Positions 1 through 9,100 of a stretch of 64,000 nucleotides of DNA are shown piece after piece. Positions within the stretch are counted from its first letter, which is position 1, and every line of letters begins with the position of its first letter. A model generated the notes under the pieces. It was not told the DNA's origin and did not search any database. It saw nothing but the letters and a program-made list of their open reading frames with translations. The position numbers were made by a program, and so were the translations under genes. This DNA comes from Hyperoodon ampullatus (Eukaryota > Chordata > Mammalia > Artiodactyla > Ziphiidae): positions 62,001 to 126,000 of the forward strand of contig OX457060.1 of the NCBI GenBank assembly GCA_949752795.1, given 5' to 3'.

Positions 1-290
1 GAAAACAAAACTATGTTTAACCAAATGCAAAAGTGTAAGGAATGGATGAATTAGCAGATGGGGGTTTACAGACATGTACTGACACATATGAAATATATGT
101 CACAAAATAACTATGGAATACCAAGAGAGGTGTACTCAACACTCTCTAATAACCTACACGGGAAAGGATCCACAGATGAATAGTTAGATACATAGGTATA
201 ATGAATCAGATTTTGTACACCTAAAAGAAAAAACATTTTTATCAACTTTGCTCTGATAATCAGTCAAAATTAAATTTAAATAACAAACAA
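1..290 (+). repeat. Partial D monomer (3' end) of the preceding unit
   Basis: These 290 bases match the last 290 bases of the complete D monomer ending at 4784. They carry the L1 3' UTR relic (the 'acctacacgggaaaggatcc' stretch near 153-172) and finish in the A-rich tail before monomer A starts at 291. The partial D shows that the array continues upstream of the window. Confidence 0.95.
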
Positions 291-540
291 GAAGTAAGGA
301 GATATAAGCTCTTGGGGGTTTGCCCTGGCACATTCCACTCTAACTTGCAGCCTACTAACAGGATTTCCAGAAAAGCTCTGTTGCCCCCAAAACCTCGAGT
401 TGGAAATGCAGAAGTGCTGCCGCCTTGTGGCTGTTTTCCGCAAGAGTGGACTTAAACCCACAGCTAACAGTCACTTAACATTCACAAGGACACAGGGCTG
501 TAAGGACACCTGCCGTCCAAAAATTGTGGTGAGGTAGGGA
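291..540 (+). other. Unidentified ~250-bp module of monomer A
   Basis: This non-L1 stretch follows the A-rich tail of the previous monomer. Its counterparts are 1519-1770, 2323-2570 and 3541-3790. All four share an opening like 'gaagtaaggaga', a 'ggcacattcc' box, the CTCF-like core about 122-124 bases in, then 'taaacc(c)...gctaa(c/t)' and 'gtcactt'-type boxes. I do not recognise a SINE, LTR or gene in it. It could be the genomic flank captured when an L1-bearing locus was first duplicated, or part of another repeat family. Confidence 0.6.
415..433 (-). promoter_or_regulatory. CTCF-like motif, monomer A version (weaker)
   Basis: The minus strand reads CAGCCACAAGGCGGCAGCA. It fits the CTCF core CCASYAGRKGGCRS except at the Y and K positions. 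It contains a CpG in the core (422 on the plus strand), where methylation would be expected to matter. The same 19 bases recur 124 bp into every A monomer. Confidence 0.3.
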
Positions 541-590
541 ATGGACAAAAAAATTCAAAACTGGTAAAATTTTCAAGGAGATAGTACGAA

Positions 591-617
591 GAGGTAAGTT
601 TTACTCACTCTTTTTAG
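591..617 (+). other. T-rich insertion in the L1 relic with splice-site-like ends
   Basis: Relative to the remembered L1 ORF2 order there are about 26 extra bases here, beginning 'gaggtaagt' (a good 5' splice-donor match) and ending in a pyrimidine run plus AG. B, C and D carry pyrimidine-rich or divergent versions at the same place, so the insertion predates monomer divergence. The interval is too short to be an intron by itself. Function is unknown, and chance in AT-rich DNA is possible. Confidence 0.3.
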
Positions 618-1396
618 AAAACAAGGAAAATGGATAAAAGCTCAACATCAGGAATTATGAGACTCATGCAACTCGAACCTACAAAAAGGTTTCAACTCAC
701 GCTAGTCAACTACCATCAGCAAAAGTTCTACAAACAATAAATGCTGAAGGGGTTTTAGAGAACTGTGTACCCTCTAGCTGCTGGTGAGATGTAAAGTGGT
801 AACAGCCAATAATGAGAACAAAAAGGAGCTGCATTTCAAAGTAAAAATTGAGCCACCGTTCCATCCAGCAGGCCCACCGCTGAGCCTCTCACCTCAGAAG
901 ACCAGAGTCACGAAGGCACAGGCTGCAACAGCTGCACTGCAGGAATTTTCCCAATAGCCAAGACACGGAAGCAGGCAAAATGTCCATCAACAGATGAATG
1001 GATAAAAAACAAGTGGTCCATGTACACAATGAACATTAGCCATGGACAAAAATGAAACACTGCTCTTTGAGGCACCATAGAGGAGCCTAGAGATAATCAC
1101 AGAACATGAAGTAAGTCGGAAAGCAAAAGACACAAACTATGATATCACTTATAGGCGTTATCTAACAACTGACACAAGTGAACATACTTCCACAGAGAAA
1201 GACACTCACAGACTTAGGAAACATACTATGCTTATCTAAAAGGAAAGGTGCGGGTAATAGGTAAATTAAGATTAAGGTTGCCATTCGTGTACAAATACCT
1301 ATTAAATACATATATCAAAAAGACAGACCATATAGCAAGGGAGGTCTACCGAACACGCTGCAGTAATTTACATGAGAAGAGGATCTGTACATTAAC

Positions 1397-1434
<38 letters not shown>
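1397..1434. repeat. TA microsatellite, unit 1: (AT)6 GT (AT)12
   Basis: An interrupted dinucleotide tract in the L1 3' UTR relic of monomer A. Monomer C has 'gatatatgtatatgtg' at the equivalent place (3430), so the tract probably expanded from that L1 motif, with the GT interruption being an old base. Confidence 0.97.
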
Positions 1435-1642
1435 GAAAAAATCAATCAGATTGTGTATACCTAGGACAACCAATATTCTAATGATTATCCCGATTAAAAA
1501 AACTAAAACAAAGAACAAGAAATAAAGTGACATAAACTTATGGGTTTTTTTTACTGGCACATTCCCTTCTAATTTACACCCTGGCAACAGGACTTCCAAA
1601 AAGGCTCTGCTGACCTAGTAACCAGATTTGGGAATGGAGAAA

Positions 1643-1661
1643 TGCTGCCCCCTTGTGGCCG
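1643..1661 (-). promoter_or_regulatory. CTCF-like motif, monomer B (strong core), unit 1
   Basis: The minus strand reads CGGCCACAAGGGGGCAGCA. The 14-base core CCACAAGGGGGCAG matches CCASYAGRKGGCRS at all but the Y position. Unlike the A, C and D versions, the core has no CpG. Binding is inferred from motif match only. Confidence 0.45.
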
Positions 1662-1770
1662 TTTCCCAAACAGCAGCTTTAAACCCAGTGCTAATGGTCA
1701 CTAAATATTCACACTCATTTCAGGCATGTAAATGACACCTGCACTCCAAAAACATCCTGGGGTCGAAAAT

Positions 1771-2322
1771 CGATGAAAAACTTTAAAAGGGCAACGTTCC
1801 AAGAAGACAATTTCAAGAGGTTTATTGTACTCACTGGTTTTTTTCCTGTTTTTTGTTTAAGAGAACTAAAAACGGTGTGGCAAAATGCTGAACATTAGGA
1901 ATTATTAAAGACATGCAAATCCAAATTACAAAAACCTATCAGCTCACACCAGTCAGAATGGCCACCAGCAAAAATTCTGCAAACAATAAATGCTGAAGGA
2001 GTTGTGCAGAAATGCGTATGCTCGGTTCAAAGAGGGACATGGTAAGAGCCAGTAATGAAAACACAAAGGTTATTCTTTGAAAAGGTAAATATTGAGCTAC
2101 CATTCAATCAAGCCTACCCACTGCCGGGCCTATCGCCTGAGAGGATGAGAATCCAAAAGTCACAGGCTGGCAATCCTGCACTCCAGCAATATTTACCATA
2201 GGCAACACTTGGAAGCATCGAAAGTGTCCATCCACAGAGGAATGCACAAAGAAGAAGTGGTCCATATACACAACGGAATACGACTCCAATAAAAAATATA
2301 CATTCAATTTAAAAAACAAACA
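1771..2322 (+). mobile_element. LINE-1 3'-end fragment in monomer B, internally deleted
   Basis: This carries the same L1 segments as the other monomers up to the 'ccatatacacaacggaatac' stretch near 2262. It then continues directly with the terminal 'actccaataaaaaatat' and A-rich tail. Most of the 3' UTR (about 430 bp relative to A, C and D) is absent. Equivalent fragments begin 252 bp after each B start. Confidence 0.78.
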
Positions 2323-2444
2323 TAAGTAAGGAGACATCAGCATTTGGGGGTTTATCCAGGCACATTCCTCTCTAATTTATAACCGAGGAAAACCACTGGC
2401 AGGAAGGTCTGTTTCCCTAGTTACCAGAGTGGGAATAGCAGAAA

Positions 2445-2463
2445 TGCTGCCGCCCTCTGCCCG
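2445..2463 (-). promoter_or_regulatory. CTCF-like motif position, monomer C version (degenerate)
   Basis: The minus strand reads CGGGCAGAGGGCGGCAGCA, at the same position in the module as the A, B and D motifs. It misses about four of 14 consensus positions, so it is probably a weak site or none. Confidence 0.18.
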
Positions 2464-2570
2464 TTACCTGCAACAGAAGCTTTAAAACCTGTGCTAAGTG
2501 TCACTTCATATGCACAAGTACTGCTGGGCTGTAAATGAAACCTGCCCTCAAAATGTCTTGAGGGAGGTAA

Positions 2571-3540
2571 TGGCCAAAATATCTCAAAATGTGGCACGTA
2601 CTTCAAGAAAACAATATGAAGACGTAAGCTGTACTCAAAGTTTTAAGAAAAAAAGGAAATGCCGGAAAGGTCAATTTCAAGCGATTATGAGATGCATGCA
2701 AATCCAACCGCAAACAGGTACCAGCTCACACCAGTGAGAATAAACTTCAGCAAAAATCTACAAGCAATAAATGCTGAAGGGTTTGTGGAGAAGTGCATAC
2801 CCTCAACGTTAAGTGGGACGTGACCTGGTAAGAGCCACTAATGAGAGCAGAATGGAGGTGCCTTTACATGGTAAACATTTTGCTACCATATGATCCAGCA
2901 GGCCCACTCCTGGGCCTATAAACTAAGAAGACAGAATTGGAAAGACACAGGCAGGCAAATCTGCACCGCAGCCGTATTACAATAGCCAAGACATGGAAGC
3001 AACCAATAAGTCCATCAACAGATGAGTGGACAAAGAAGAACTGGTACATGTACAGATGGAATATCAGACAAGGAAAAAAATGACACAATGCCATTTGGAG
3101 CACCGTAGATGAGTCTAGAGGTGATCACGCAACTTGTAGTAAGCCAGAAGGCGAAAGACACATATCCTATGATATCACTGATAGGTGTGACCTAAAAATT
3201 GACACCAGTGAAGATATTTCCACAGAGAAAGGCAATCACAGATTCATTAAACAACCTTATGTTTCAGCAATGGAAAGGTGTGAGGATTGGATACATGAGG
3301 TTGCTGGGGTTAACAGAGATATACAAACACAGGTGAAGTATATAATCACCAAAGACCTACGGAATACCAAGAGAAGACAACTCAACATTCTGTCGTAACC
3401 TACATGGGAAAAGGATCTGAAGAAGAACTGATATATGTATATGTGTAAAAGAACGACATCTTGCACACCTAGAACAAGCAAAACATTTTAATCAAACTTG
3501 CTGTGATAAGAAATTAAAATTAAATTAAAGAAACGAATAA
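2571..3540 (+). mobile_element. LINE-1 3'-end fragment in monomer C (best preserved)
   Basis: This is the clearest L1 match in the unit, running from ORF2 C-terminal sequence through the 3' UTR ('cctacatgggaaaaggatct' at 3399-3418, 'gatatatgtatatgtg' at 3430) to the tail 'aaattaaaattaaattaaag'. From memory this 3' UTR order matches cetartiodactyl L1 elements. A frame over 2498-2737 retains a short ORF2-like 'MQI' before a one-base loss shifts it. Equivalent fragments begin 248 bp after each C start. Confidence 0.82.
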
Positions 3541-3662
3541 GAAGTAGTGAGACATAAACTTAAGGGGCTCTTTCCTGGCACATTCCATTCAAATTTACAA
3601 CCTAGAACAGGACATACATTGAGGCTCTGTTACCCTAGTAACCAGATTTGGTAAAGGAGAAC

Positions 3663-3681
3663 TGCTCCCGCCTTGTGGCCG
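3663..3681 (-). promoter_or_regulatory. CTCF-like motif position, monomer D version (weak)
   Basis: The minus strand reads CGGCCACAAGGCGGGAGCA. It keeps the CCACAAGG half but differs at three core positions, including the C of GGC. It recurs 122 bp into every D monomer. Confidence 0.22.
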
Positions 3682-3790
3682 TTTCACACAACAGCAGCTC
3701 TAAACCCAGGGCTAACGGTTACTTGATATTCAAAATAATTGCAGGCCTGTAAATGACACGTGCCCTCAAAACAAATCCTTCGGTGATAAA

Positions 3791-4784
3791 TCGAGCAAAA
3801 ATCTCAAAAGACGTGTATATCTCAAAACGACAATTTCAAGAGGCATATTATATGCGCATTTTCCCTTCTGTTTCATTTATGTCTTTTTTCTTGTTAAAAA
3901 ATGGCATGGAAATAGGCTCAACATCAGTAATTAATAAACCATGAAAATCCAGTGTACAAAGAGGTTCACTTCACAGCCGTCAGAATCATCATCACCAAAA
4001 AAGTCTACAAAGAATAAATGCTGAAGGGGTCATAGAGAGCTGCGTACCTGCTAGCTGCTGGTGGGATGTAACCTGGTAAGAGCCAATAGTGAGAACAGAA
4101 TGGAGGTGCGTTTAAAGGTAAAAATTGAGCCACCGTGTTATCTGGTAGGCCCTTTCATACGCCTATCACCTGAGTAGACCAGAATCAAAAAGACACAGGC
4201 TGGCAATCCTGCACTGCAGCATCATTTAACATAGCCAAGACGTGGAAGAAACTAAAATGTCCAGCAACAGAAAAATGAACAAAGAAAAAGTGTCCATGTA
4301 CACAATGCAATATTAGCCATGGAAAACAATGAAACAGTGCCGTTTGCACCACCATAGAAAGACCTACAGTTAAACCCCCAATTTTAAGTAAGGAAGAAAC
4401 CGAAAAACAGATAATCTATCATATCAATTATAGGTGTTACCTAAAAATTGATACCCATGAAATTATTTCCAAGAGGAGGACACGCATGGATTAGGAAAAC
4501 AAAACTATGTTTAACCAAATGCAAAAGTGTAAGGAATGGATGAATTAGCAGATGGGGGTTTACAGACATGTACTGACACATATGAAATATATGTCACAAA
4601 ATAACTATGGAATACCAAGAGAGGTGTACTCAACACTCTCTAATAACCTACACGGGAAAGGATCCACAGATGAATAGTTAGATACATAGGTATAATGAAT
4701 CAGATTTTGTACACCTAAAAGAAAAAACATTTTTATCAACTTTGCTCTGATAATCAGTCAAAATTAAATTTAAATAACAAACAA
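3791..4784 (+). mobile_element. LINE-1 3'-end fragment in monomer D
   Basis: ORF2-derived segments ('gctcaacatcagtaatta' near 3906, 'acataagccaag'-type site as 'acatagccaagacgtggaag' near 4229) lead into the 3' UTR and the tail 'tcaaaattaaatttaaataa' just before the next unit. Coding potential is destroyed by stops. Equivalent fragments begin 250 bp after each D start; the partial D at 1-290 holds only the 3' UTR part. Confidence 0.8.
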
Positions 4785-5890
4785 GAAGTAAGGAGATATA
4801 AGCTCTTGGGGGTTTGCCCTGGCACATTCCACTCTAACTTGCAGCCTACTAACAGGATTTCCAGAAAAGCTCTGTTGCCCCCAAAACCTCGAGTTGGAAA
4901 TGCAGAAGTGCTGCCGCCTTGTGGCTGTTTTCCACAAGAGTGGACTTAAACCCACAGCTAACAGTCACTTAACATTCACAAGGACACAGGGCTGTAAGGA
5001 CACCTGCCGTCCAAAAATTGTGGTGAGGTAGGGAATGGACAAAAAAATTCAAAACTGGTAAAATTTTCAAGGAGATAGTATGAAGAGGTAAGTTTTACTC
5101 ACTCTTTTTAGAAAACAAGGAAAATGGATAAAAGCTCAACATCAGGAATTATGAGACTCATGCAACTCGAACCTACAAAAAGGTTTCAACTCACGCTAGT
5201 CAACTACCATCAGCAAAAGTTCTACAAACAATAAATGCTGAAGGGGTTTTAGAGAACTGTGTACCCTCTAGCTGCTGGTGAGATGTAAAGTGGTAACAGC
5301 CAATAATGAGAACAGAAAGGAGCTGCATTTCAAAGTAAAAATTGAGCCACCGTTCCATCCAGCAGGCCCACCGCTGAGCCTCTCGCCTCAGAAGACCAGA
5401 GTCACGAAGGCACAGGCTGCAACAGCTGCACTGCAGGAATTTTCCCAATAGCCAAGACACGGAAGCAGGCAAAATGTCCATCAACAGATGAATGGATAAA
5501 AAACAAGTGGTCCATGTACACAATGAACATTAGCCATGGACAAAAATGAAACACTGCTCTTTGAGGCACCATAGAGGAGCCTAGAGATAATCACAGAACA
5601 TGAAGTAAGTCGGAAAGCAAAAGACACAAACTATGATATCACTTATAGGCGTTATCTAACAACTGACACAAGTGAACATACTTCCACAGAGAAAGACACT
5701 CACAGACTTAGGAAACATACTATGCTTATCTAAAAGGAAAGGTGCGGGTAATAGGTAAATTAAGATTAAGGTTGCCATTCGTGTACAAATACCTATTAAA
5801 TACATATATCAAAAAGACAGACCATATAGCAAGGGAGGTCTACCGAACACGCTGCAGTAATTTACATGAGAAGAGGATCTGTACATTAAC

Positions 5891-5923
<33 letters not shown>

Positions 5924-5928
5924 TATAT
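5891..5928. repeat. TA microsatellite, unit 2: (AT)7 GT (AT)11
   Basis: Same total length as unit 1, but the GT interruption is displaced by one dinucleotide, which implies a paired gain and loss or a conversion event. Confidence 0.97.
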
Positions 5929-6136
5929 GAAAAAATCAATCAGATTGTGTATACCTAGGACAACCAATATTCTAATGATTATCCCGATTAAAAAAACTAA
6001 AACAAAGAACAAGAAATAAAGTGACATAAACTTATGGGTTTTTTTTACTGGCACATTCCCTTCTAATTTACACCCTGGCAACAGGACTTCCAAAAAGGCT
6101 CTGCTGACCTAGTAACCAGATTTGGGAATGGAGAAA

Positions 6137-6155
6137 TGCTGCCCCCTTGTGGCCG
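6137..6155 (-). promoter_or_regulatory. CTCF-like motif, monomer B, unit 2
   Basis: Same 19 bases and orientation as at 1643-1661; 4494 bp downstream of the unit 1 site. Confidence 0.45.
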
Positions 6156-9100
6156 TTTCCCAAACAGCAGCTTTAAACCCAGTGCTAATGGTCACTAAAT
6201 ATTCACACTCATTTCAGGCATGTAAATGACACCTGCACTCCAAAAACATCCTGGGGTCGAAAATCGATGAAAAACTTTAAAAGGGCAACGTTCCAAGAAG
6301 ACAATTTCAAGAGGTTTATTGTACTCACTGGTTTTTTTCCTGTTTTTTGTTTAAGAGAACTAAAAACGGTGTGGCAAAATGCTGAACATTAGGAATTATT
6401 AAAGACATGCAAATCCAAATTACAAAAACCTATCAGCTCACACCAGTCAGAATGGCCACCAGCAAAAATTCTGCAAACAATAAATGCTGAAGGAGTTGTG
6501 CAGAAATGCGTATGCTCGGTTCAAAGAGGGACATGGTAAGAGCCAGTAATGAAAACACAAAGGTTATTCTTTGAAAAGGTAAATATTGAGCTACCATTCA
6601 ATCAAGCCTACCCACTGCCGGGCCTATCGCCTGAGAGGATGAGAATCCAAAAGTCACAGGCTGGCAATCCTGCACTCCAGCAATATTTACCATAGGCAAC
6701 ACTTGGAAGCATCGAAAGTGTCCATCCACAGAGGAATGCACAAAGAAGAAGTGGTCCATATACACAACGGAATACGACTCCAATAAAAAATATACATTCA
6801 ATTTAAAAAACAAACATAAGTAAGGAGACATCAGCATTTGGGGGTTTATCCAGGCACATTCCTCTCTAATTTATAACCGAGGAAAACCACTGGCAGGAAG
6901 GTCTGTTTCCCTAGTTACCAGAGTGGGAATAGCAGAAATGCTGCCGCCCTCTGCCCGTTACCTGCAACAGAAGCTTTAAAACCTGTGCTAAGTGTCACTT
7001 CATATGCACAAGTACTGCTGGGCTGTAAATGAAACCTGCCCTCAAAATGTCTTGAGGGAGGTAATGGCCAAAATATCTCAAAATGTGGCACGTACTTCAA
7101 GAAAACAATATGAAGACGTAAGCTGTACTCAAAGTTTTAAGAAAAAAAGGAAATGCCGGAAAGGTCAATTTCAAGCGATTATGAGATGCATGCAAATCCA
7201 ACCGCAAACAGGTACCAGCTCACACCAGTGAGAATAAACTTCAGCAAAAATCTACAAGCAATAAATGCTGAAGGGTTTGTGGAGAAGTGCATACCCTCAA
7301 CGTTAAGTGGGACGTGACCTGGTAAGAGCCACTAATGAGAGCAGAATGGAGGTGCCTTTACATGGTAAACATTTTGCTACCATATGATCCAGCAGGCCCA
7401 CTCCTGGGCCTATAAACTAAGAAGACAGAATTGGAAAGACACAGGCAGGCAAATCTGCACCGCAGCCGTATTACAATAGCCAAGACATGGAAGCAACCAA
7501 TAAGTCCATCAACAGATGAGTGGACAAAGAAGAACTGGTACATGTACAGATGGAATATCAGACAAGGAAAAAAATGACACAATGCCATTTGGAGCACCGT
7601 AGATGAGTCTAGAGGTGATCACGCAACTTGTAGTAAGCCAGAAGGCGAAAGACACATATCCTATGATATCACTGATAGGTGTGACCTAAAAATTGACACC
7701 AGTGAAGATATTTCCACAGAGAAAGGCAATCACAGATTCATTAAACAACCTTATGTTTCAGCAATGGAAAGGTGTGAGGATTGGATACATGAGGTTGCTG
7801 GGGTTAACAGAGATATACAAACACAGGTGAAGTATATAATCACCAAAGACCTACGGAATACCAAGAGAAGACAACTCAACATTCTGTCGTAACCTACATG
7901 GGAAAAGGATCTGAAGAAGAACTGATATATGTATATGTGTAAAAGAACGACATCTTGCACACCTAGAACAAGCAAAACATTTTAATCAAACTTGCTGTGA
8001 TAAGAAATTAAAATTAAATTAAAGAAACGAATAAGAAGTAGTGAGACATAAACTTAAGGGGCTCTTTCCTGGCACATTCCATTCAAATTTACAACCTAGA
8101 ACAGGACATACATTGAGGCTCTGTTACCCTAGTAACCAGATTTGGTAAAGGAGAACTGCTCCCGCCTTGTGGCCGTTTCACACAACAGCAGCTCTAAACC
8201 CAGGGCTAACGGTTACTTGATATTCAAAATAATTGCAGGCCTGTAAATGACACGTGCCCTCAAAACAAATCCTTCGGTGATAAATCGAGCAAAAATCTCA
8301 AAAGACGTGTATATCTCAAAACGACAATTTCAAGAGGCATATTATATGCGCATTTTCCCTTCTGTTTCATTTATGTCTTTTTTCTTGTTAAAAAATGGCA
8401 TGGAAATAGGCTCAACATCAGTAATTAATAAACCATGAAAATCCAGTGTACAAAGAGGTTCACTTCACGGCCGTCAGAATCATCATCACCAAAAAAGTCT
8501 ACAAAGAATAAATGCTGAAGGGGTCATAGAGAGCTGCGTACCTGCTAGCTGCTGGTGGGATGTAACCTGGTAAGAGCCAATAGTGAGAACAGAATGGAGG
8601 TGCGTTTAAAGGTAAAAATTGAGCCACCGTGTTATCTGGTAGGCCCTTTCATACGCCTATCACCTGAGTAGACCAGAATCAAAAAGACACAGGCTGGCAA
8701 TCCTGCACTGCAGCATCATTTAACATAGCCAAGACGTGGAAGAAACTAAAATGTCCAGCAACAGAAAAATGAACAAAGAAAAAGTGTCCATGTACACAAT
8801 GCAATATTAGCCATGGAAAACAATGAAACAGTGCCGTTTGCACCACCATAGAAAGACCTACAGTTAAACCCCCAATTTTAAGTAAGGAAGAAACCGAAAA
8901 ACAGATAATCTATCATATCAATTATAGGTGTTACCTAAAAATTGATACCCATGAAATTATTTCCAAGAGGAGGACACGCATGGATTAGGAAAACAAAACT
9001 ATGTTTAACCAAATGCAAAAGTGTAAGGAATGGATGAATTAGCAGATGGGGGTTTACAGACATGTACTGACACATATGAAATATATGTCACAAAATAACT

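Larger units (their letters stand above)
291..1518 (+). repeat. Monomer A (unit 1 representative)
   Basis: Monomer A is 1228 bp here and is the only one whose length varies between units, because it carries the TA microsatellite at 1397-1434. Bases 291-540 are the ~250-bp unidentified module and 541-1518 the L1 3' end. Compared with C, roughly three quarters of the first ~60 bases match by eye; similarity is looser further in. In the other units A starts at 4785, 9279, 13771, 18261, 22751, 27251, 31739, 36227, 40715, 45201, 49693, 54181, 58669 and 63155. Confidence 0.9.
541..1518 (+). mobile_element. LINE-1 3'-end fragment in monomer A (5'-truncated, decayed)
   Basis: The order of segments matches the 3' end of mammalian L1, recalled from memory: the ORF2 C-terminal coding region (from about 541), the 'caataaatgctgaagg' segment near 735, 'atgtccatcaacagatgaat' near 980, 'gatatcacttatagg' near 1141, then the 3' UTR and an A-rich end. 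ORF2 frames are broken by many stops and small indels, so no protein is made. The A 3' UTR has gained the TA expansion. Equivalent fragments begin 250 bp after each A start. Confidence 0.8.
1519..2322 (+). repeat. Monomer B (unit 1 representative), 3'-deleted
   Basis: Monomer B is 804 bp in every unit, about 420 bp shorter than A, C and D. Its ~250-bp module (1519-1770) and the ORF2-like part are intact. The L1 relic then jumps at about 2277-2292 from the ORF2 segment to the terminal 'actccaataaaaa' end, so most of the 3' UTR is missing. B carries the best CTCF-like motif (1643-1661) and the longest T-rich insertion (about 1836-1858). Confidence 0.9.
2323..3540 (+). repeat. Monomer C (unit 1 representative)
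   Basis: Monomer C is 1218 bp in every unit. It has the ~250-bp module at 2323-2570 and the best-preserved L1 3' end at 2571-3540. It keeps recognisable L1 landmarks in order: 'cagctcacaccag' near 2723, 'accatatgatccagcagg' near 2886, 'acaatagccaagacatggaa' near 2979, 'tccatcaacagatgagtgg' at 3011 and 'gatatatgtatatgtg' at 3430. No substitution inside C except 3203 and 43652 was noticed between units. Confidence 0.9.
291..4784 (+). repeat. Higher-order repeat unit 1 (4494 bp)
   Basis: Monomers start at A 291, B 1519, C 2323 and D 3541. The TA tract has 18 dinucleotides besides its GT interruption. Marker alleles at copy-1 positions 440/821/891/1965/2002/2150/3203/3630/4135 are G/A/A/C/T/A/C/T/G. 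The A alleles at 821 and 891 are shared only with units 6 and 12. The A at 891 turns an antisense CGA codon into TGA, so the 107-codon antisense frame seen in most copies is broken here. Confidence 0.95.
3541..4784 (+). repeat. Monomer D (unit 1 representative)
   Basis: Monomer D is 1244 bp in every unit. The ~250-bp module lies at 3541-3790 and the L1 3' end at 3791-4784, ending in an A-rich tail next to the following monomer A. A pyrimidine-rich stretch near 3856-3895 sits in the same place as the T-rich insertions of A and B. Markers 3630 and 4135 are variable between units. Confidence 0.9.

Noticed and set aside
291..540. CENP-B box in the 250-bp module
   Set aside because: I looked for the TTCG....A..CGGG-type pattern on both strands of the module by eye and saw no convincing match.
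736..741. AATAAA polyadenylation-like hexamers (736, 1985, 2766, 4013 in unit 1)
   Set aside because: They belong to a conserved L1 ORF2 segment ('caataaatgctgaagg') shared by all monomers, and AT-rich DNA offers many by chance. Nothing shows use as poly(A) sites.
1315..1599. Antisense frame with a run of alternating I and Y residues
   Set aside because: The run is the translated TA microsatellite, and the frame changes length and end with every tract length.
2104..2343. Antisense 79-codon frames in monomers B and C (2104-2343 and 2864-3103) sharing 'FFFVHSSVDG'
   Set aside because: The shared string is the reverse complement of the L1 ORF2 'tccatcaacagatga' region in both monomers, so it reflects common L1 ancestry and not a protein family.
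2498..2737. Plus-strand 79-codon frame in monomer C, identical in every unit
   Set aside because: Its last third is decayed L1 ORF2 sequence that goes out of frame after 'MQI', and the first part covers the unidentified module. It is identical between units because C as a whole is nearly invariant.
291..4784. Intact, retrotransposition-competent LINE-1
   Set aside because: Only the last ~0.55-1.0 kb of the element is present in each monomer, without a 5' UTR, ORF1 or the endonuclease and reverse transcriptase parts of ORF2, and the remaining frame is full of stops.
5200..5523. Antisense open frame of 107 codons in monomer A, present in 12 of 15 A copies including the partial one
   Set aside because: It lies antisense to the L1 relic and is closed by a TGA in units 1, 6 and 12 through one CpG transition. 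It has no domain I recognise, and its conservation equals that of the surrounding noncoding repeat.
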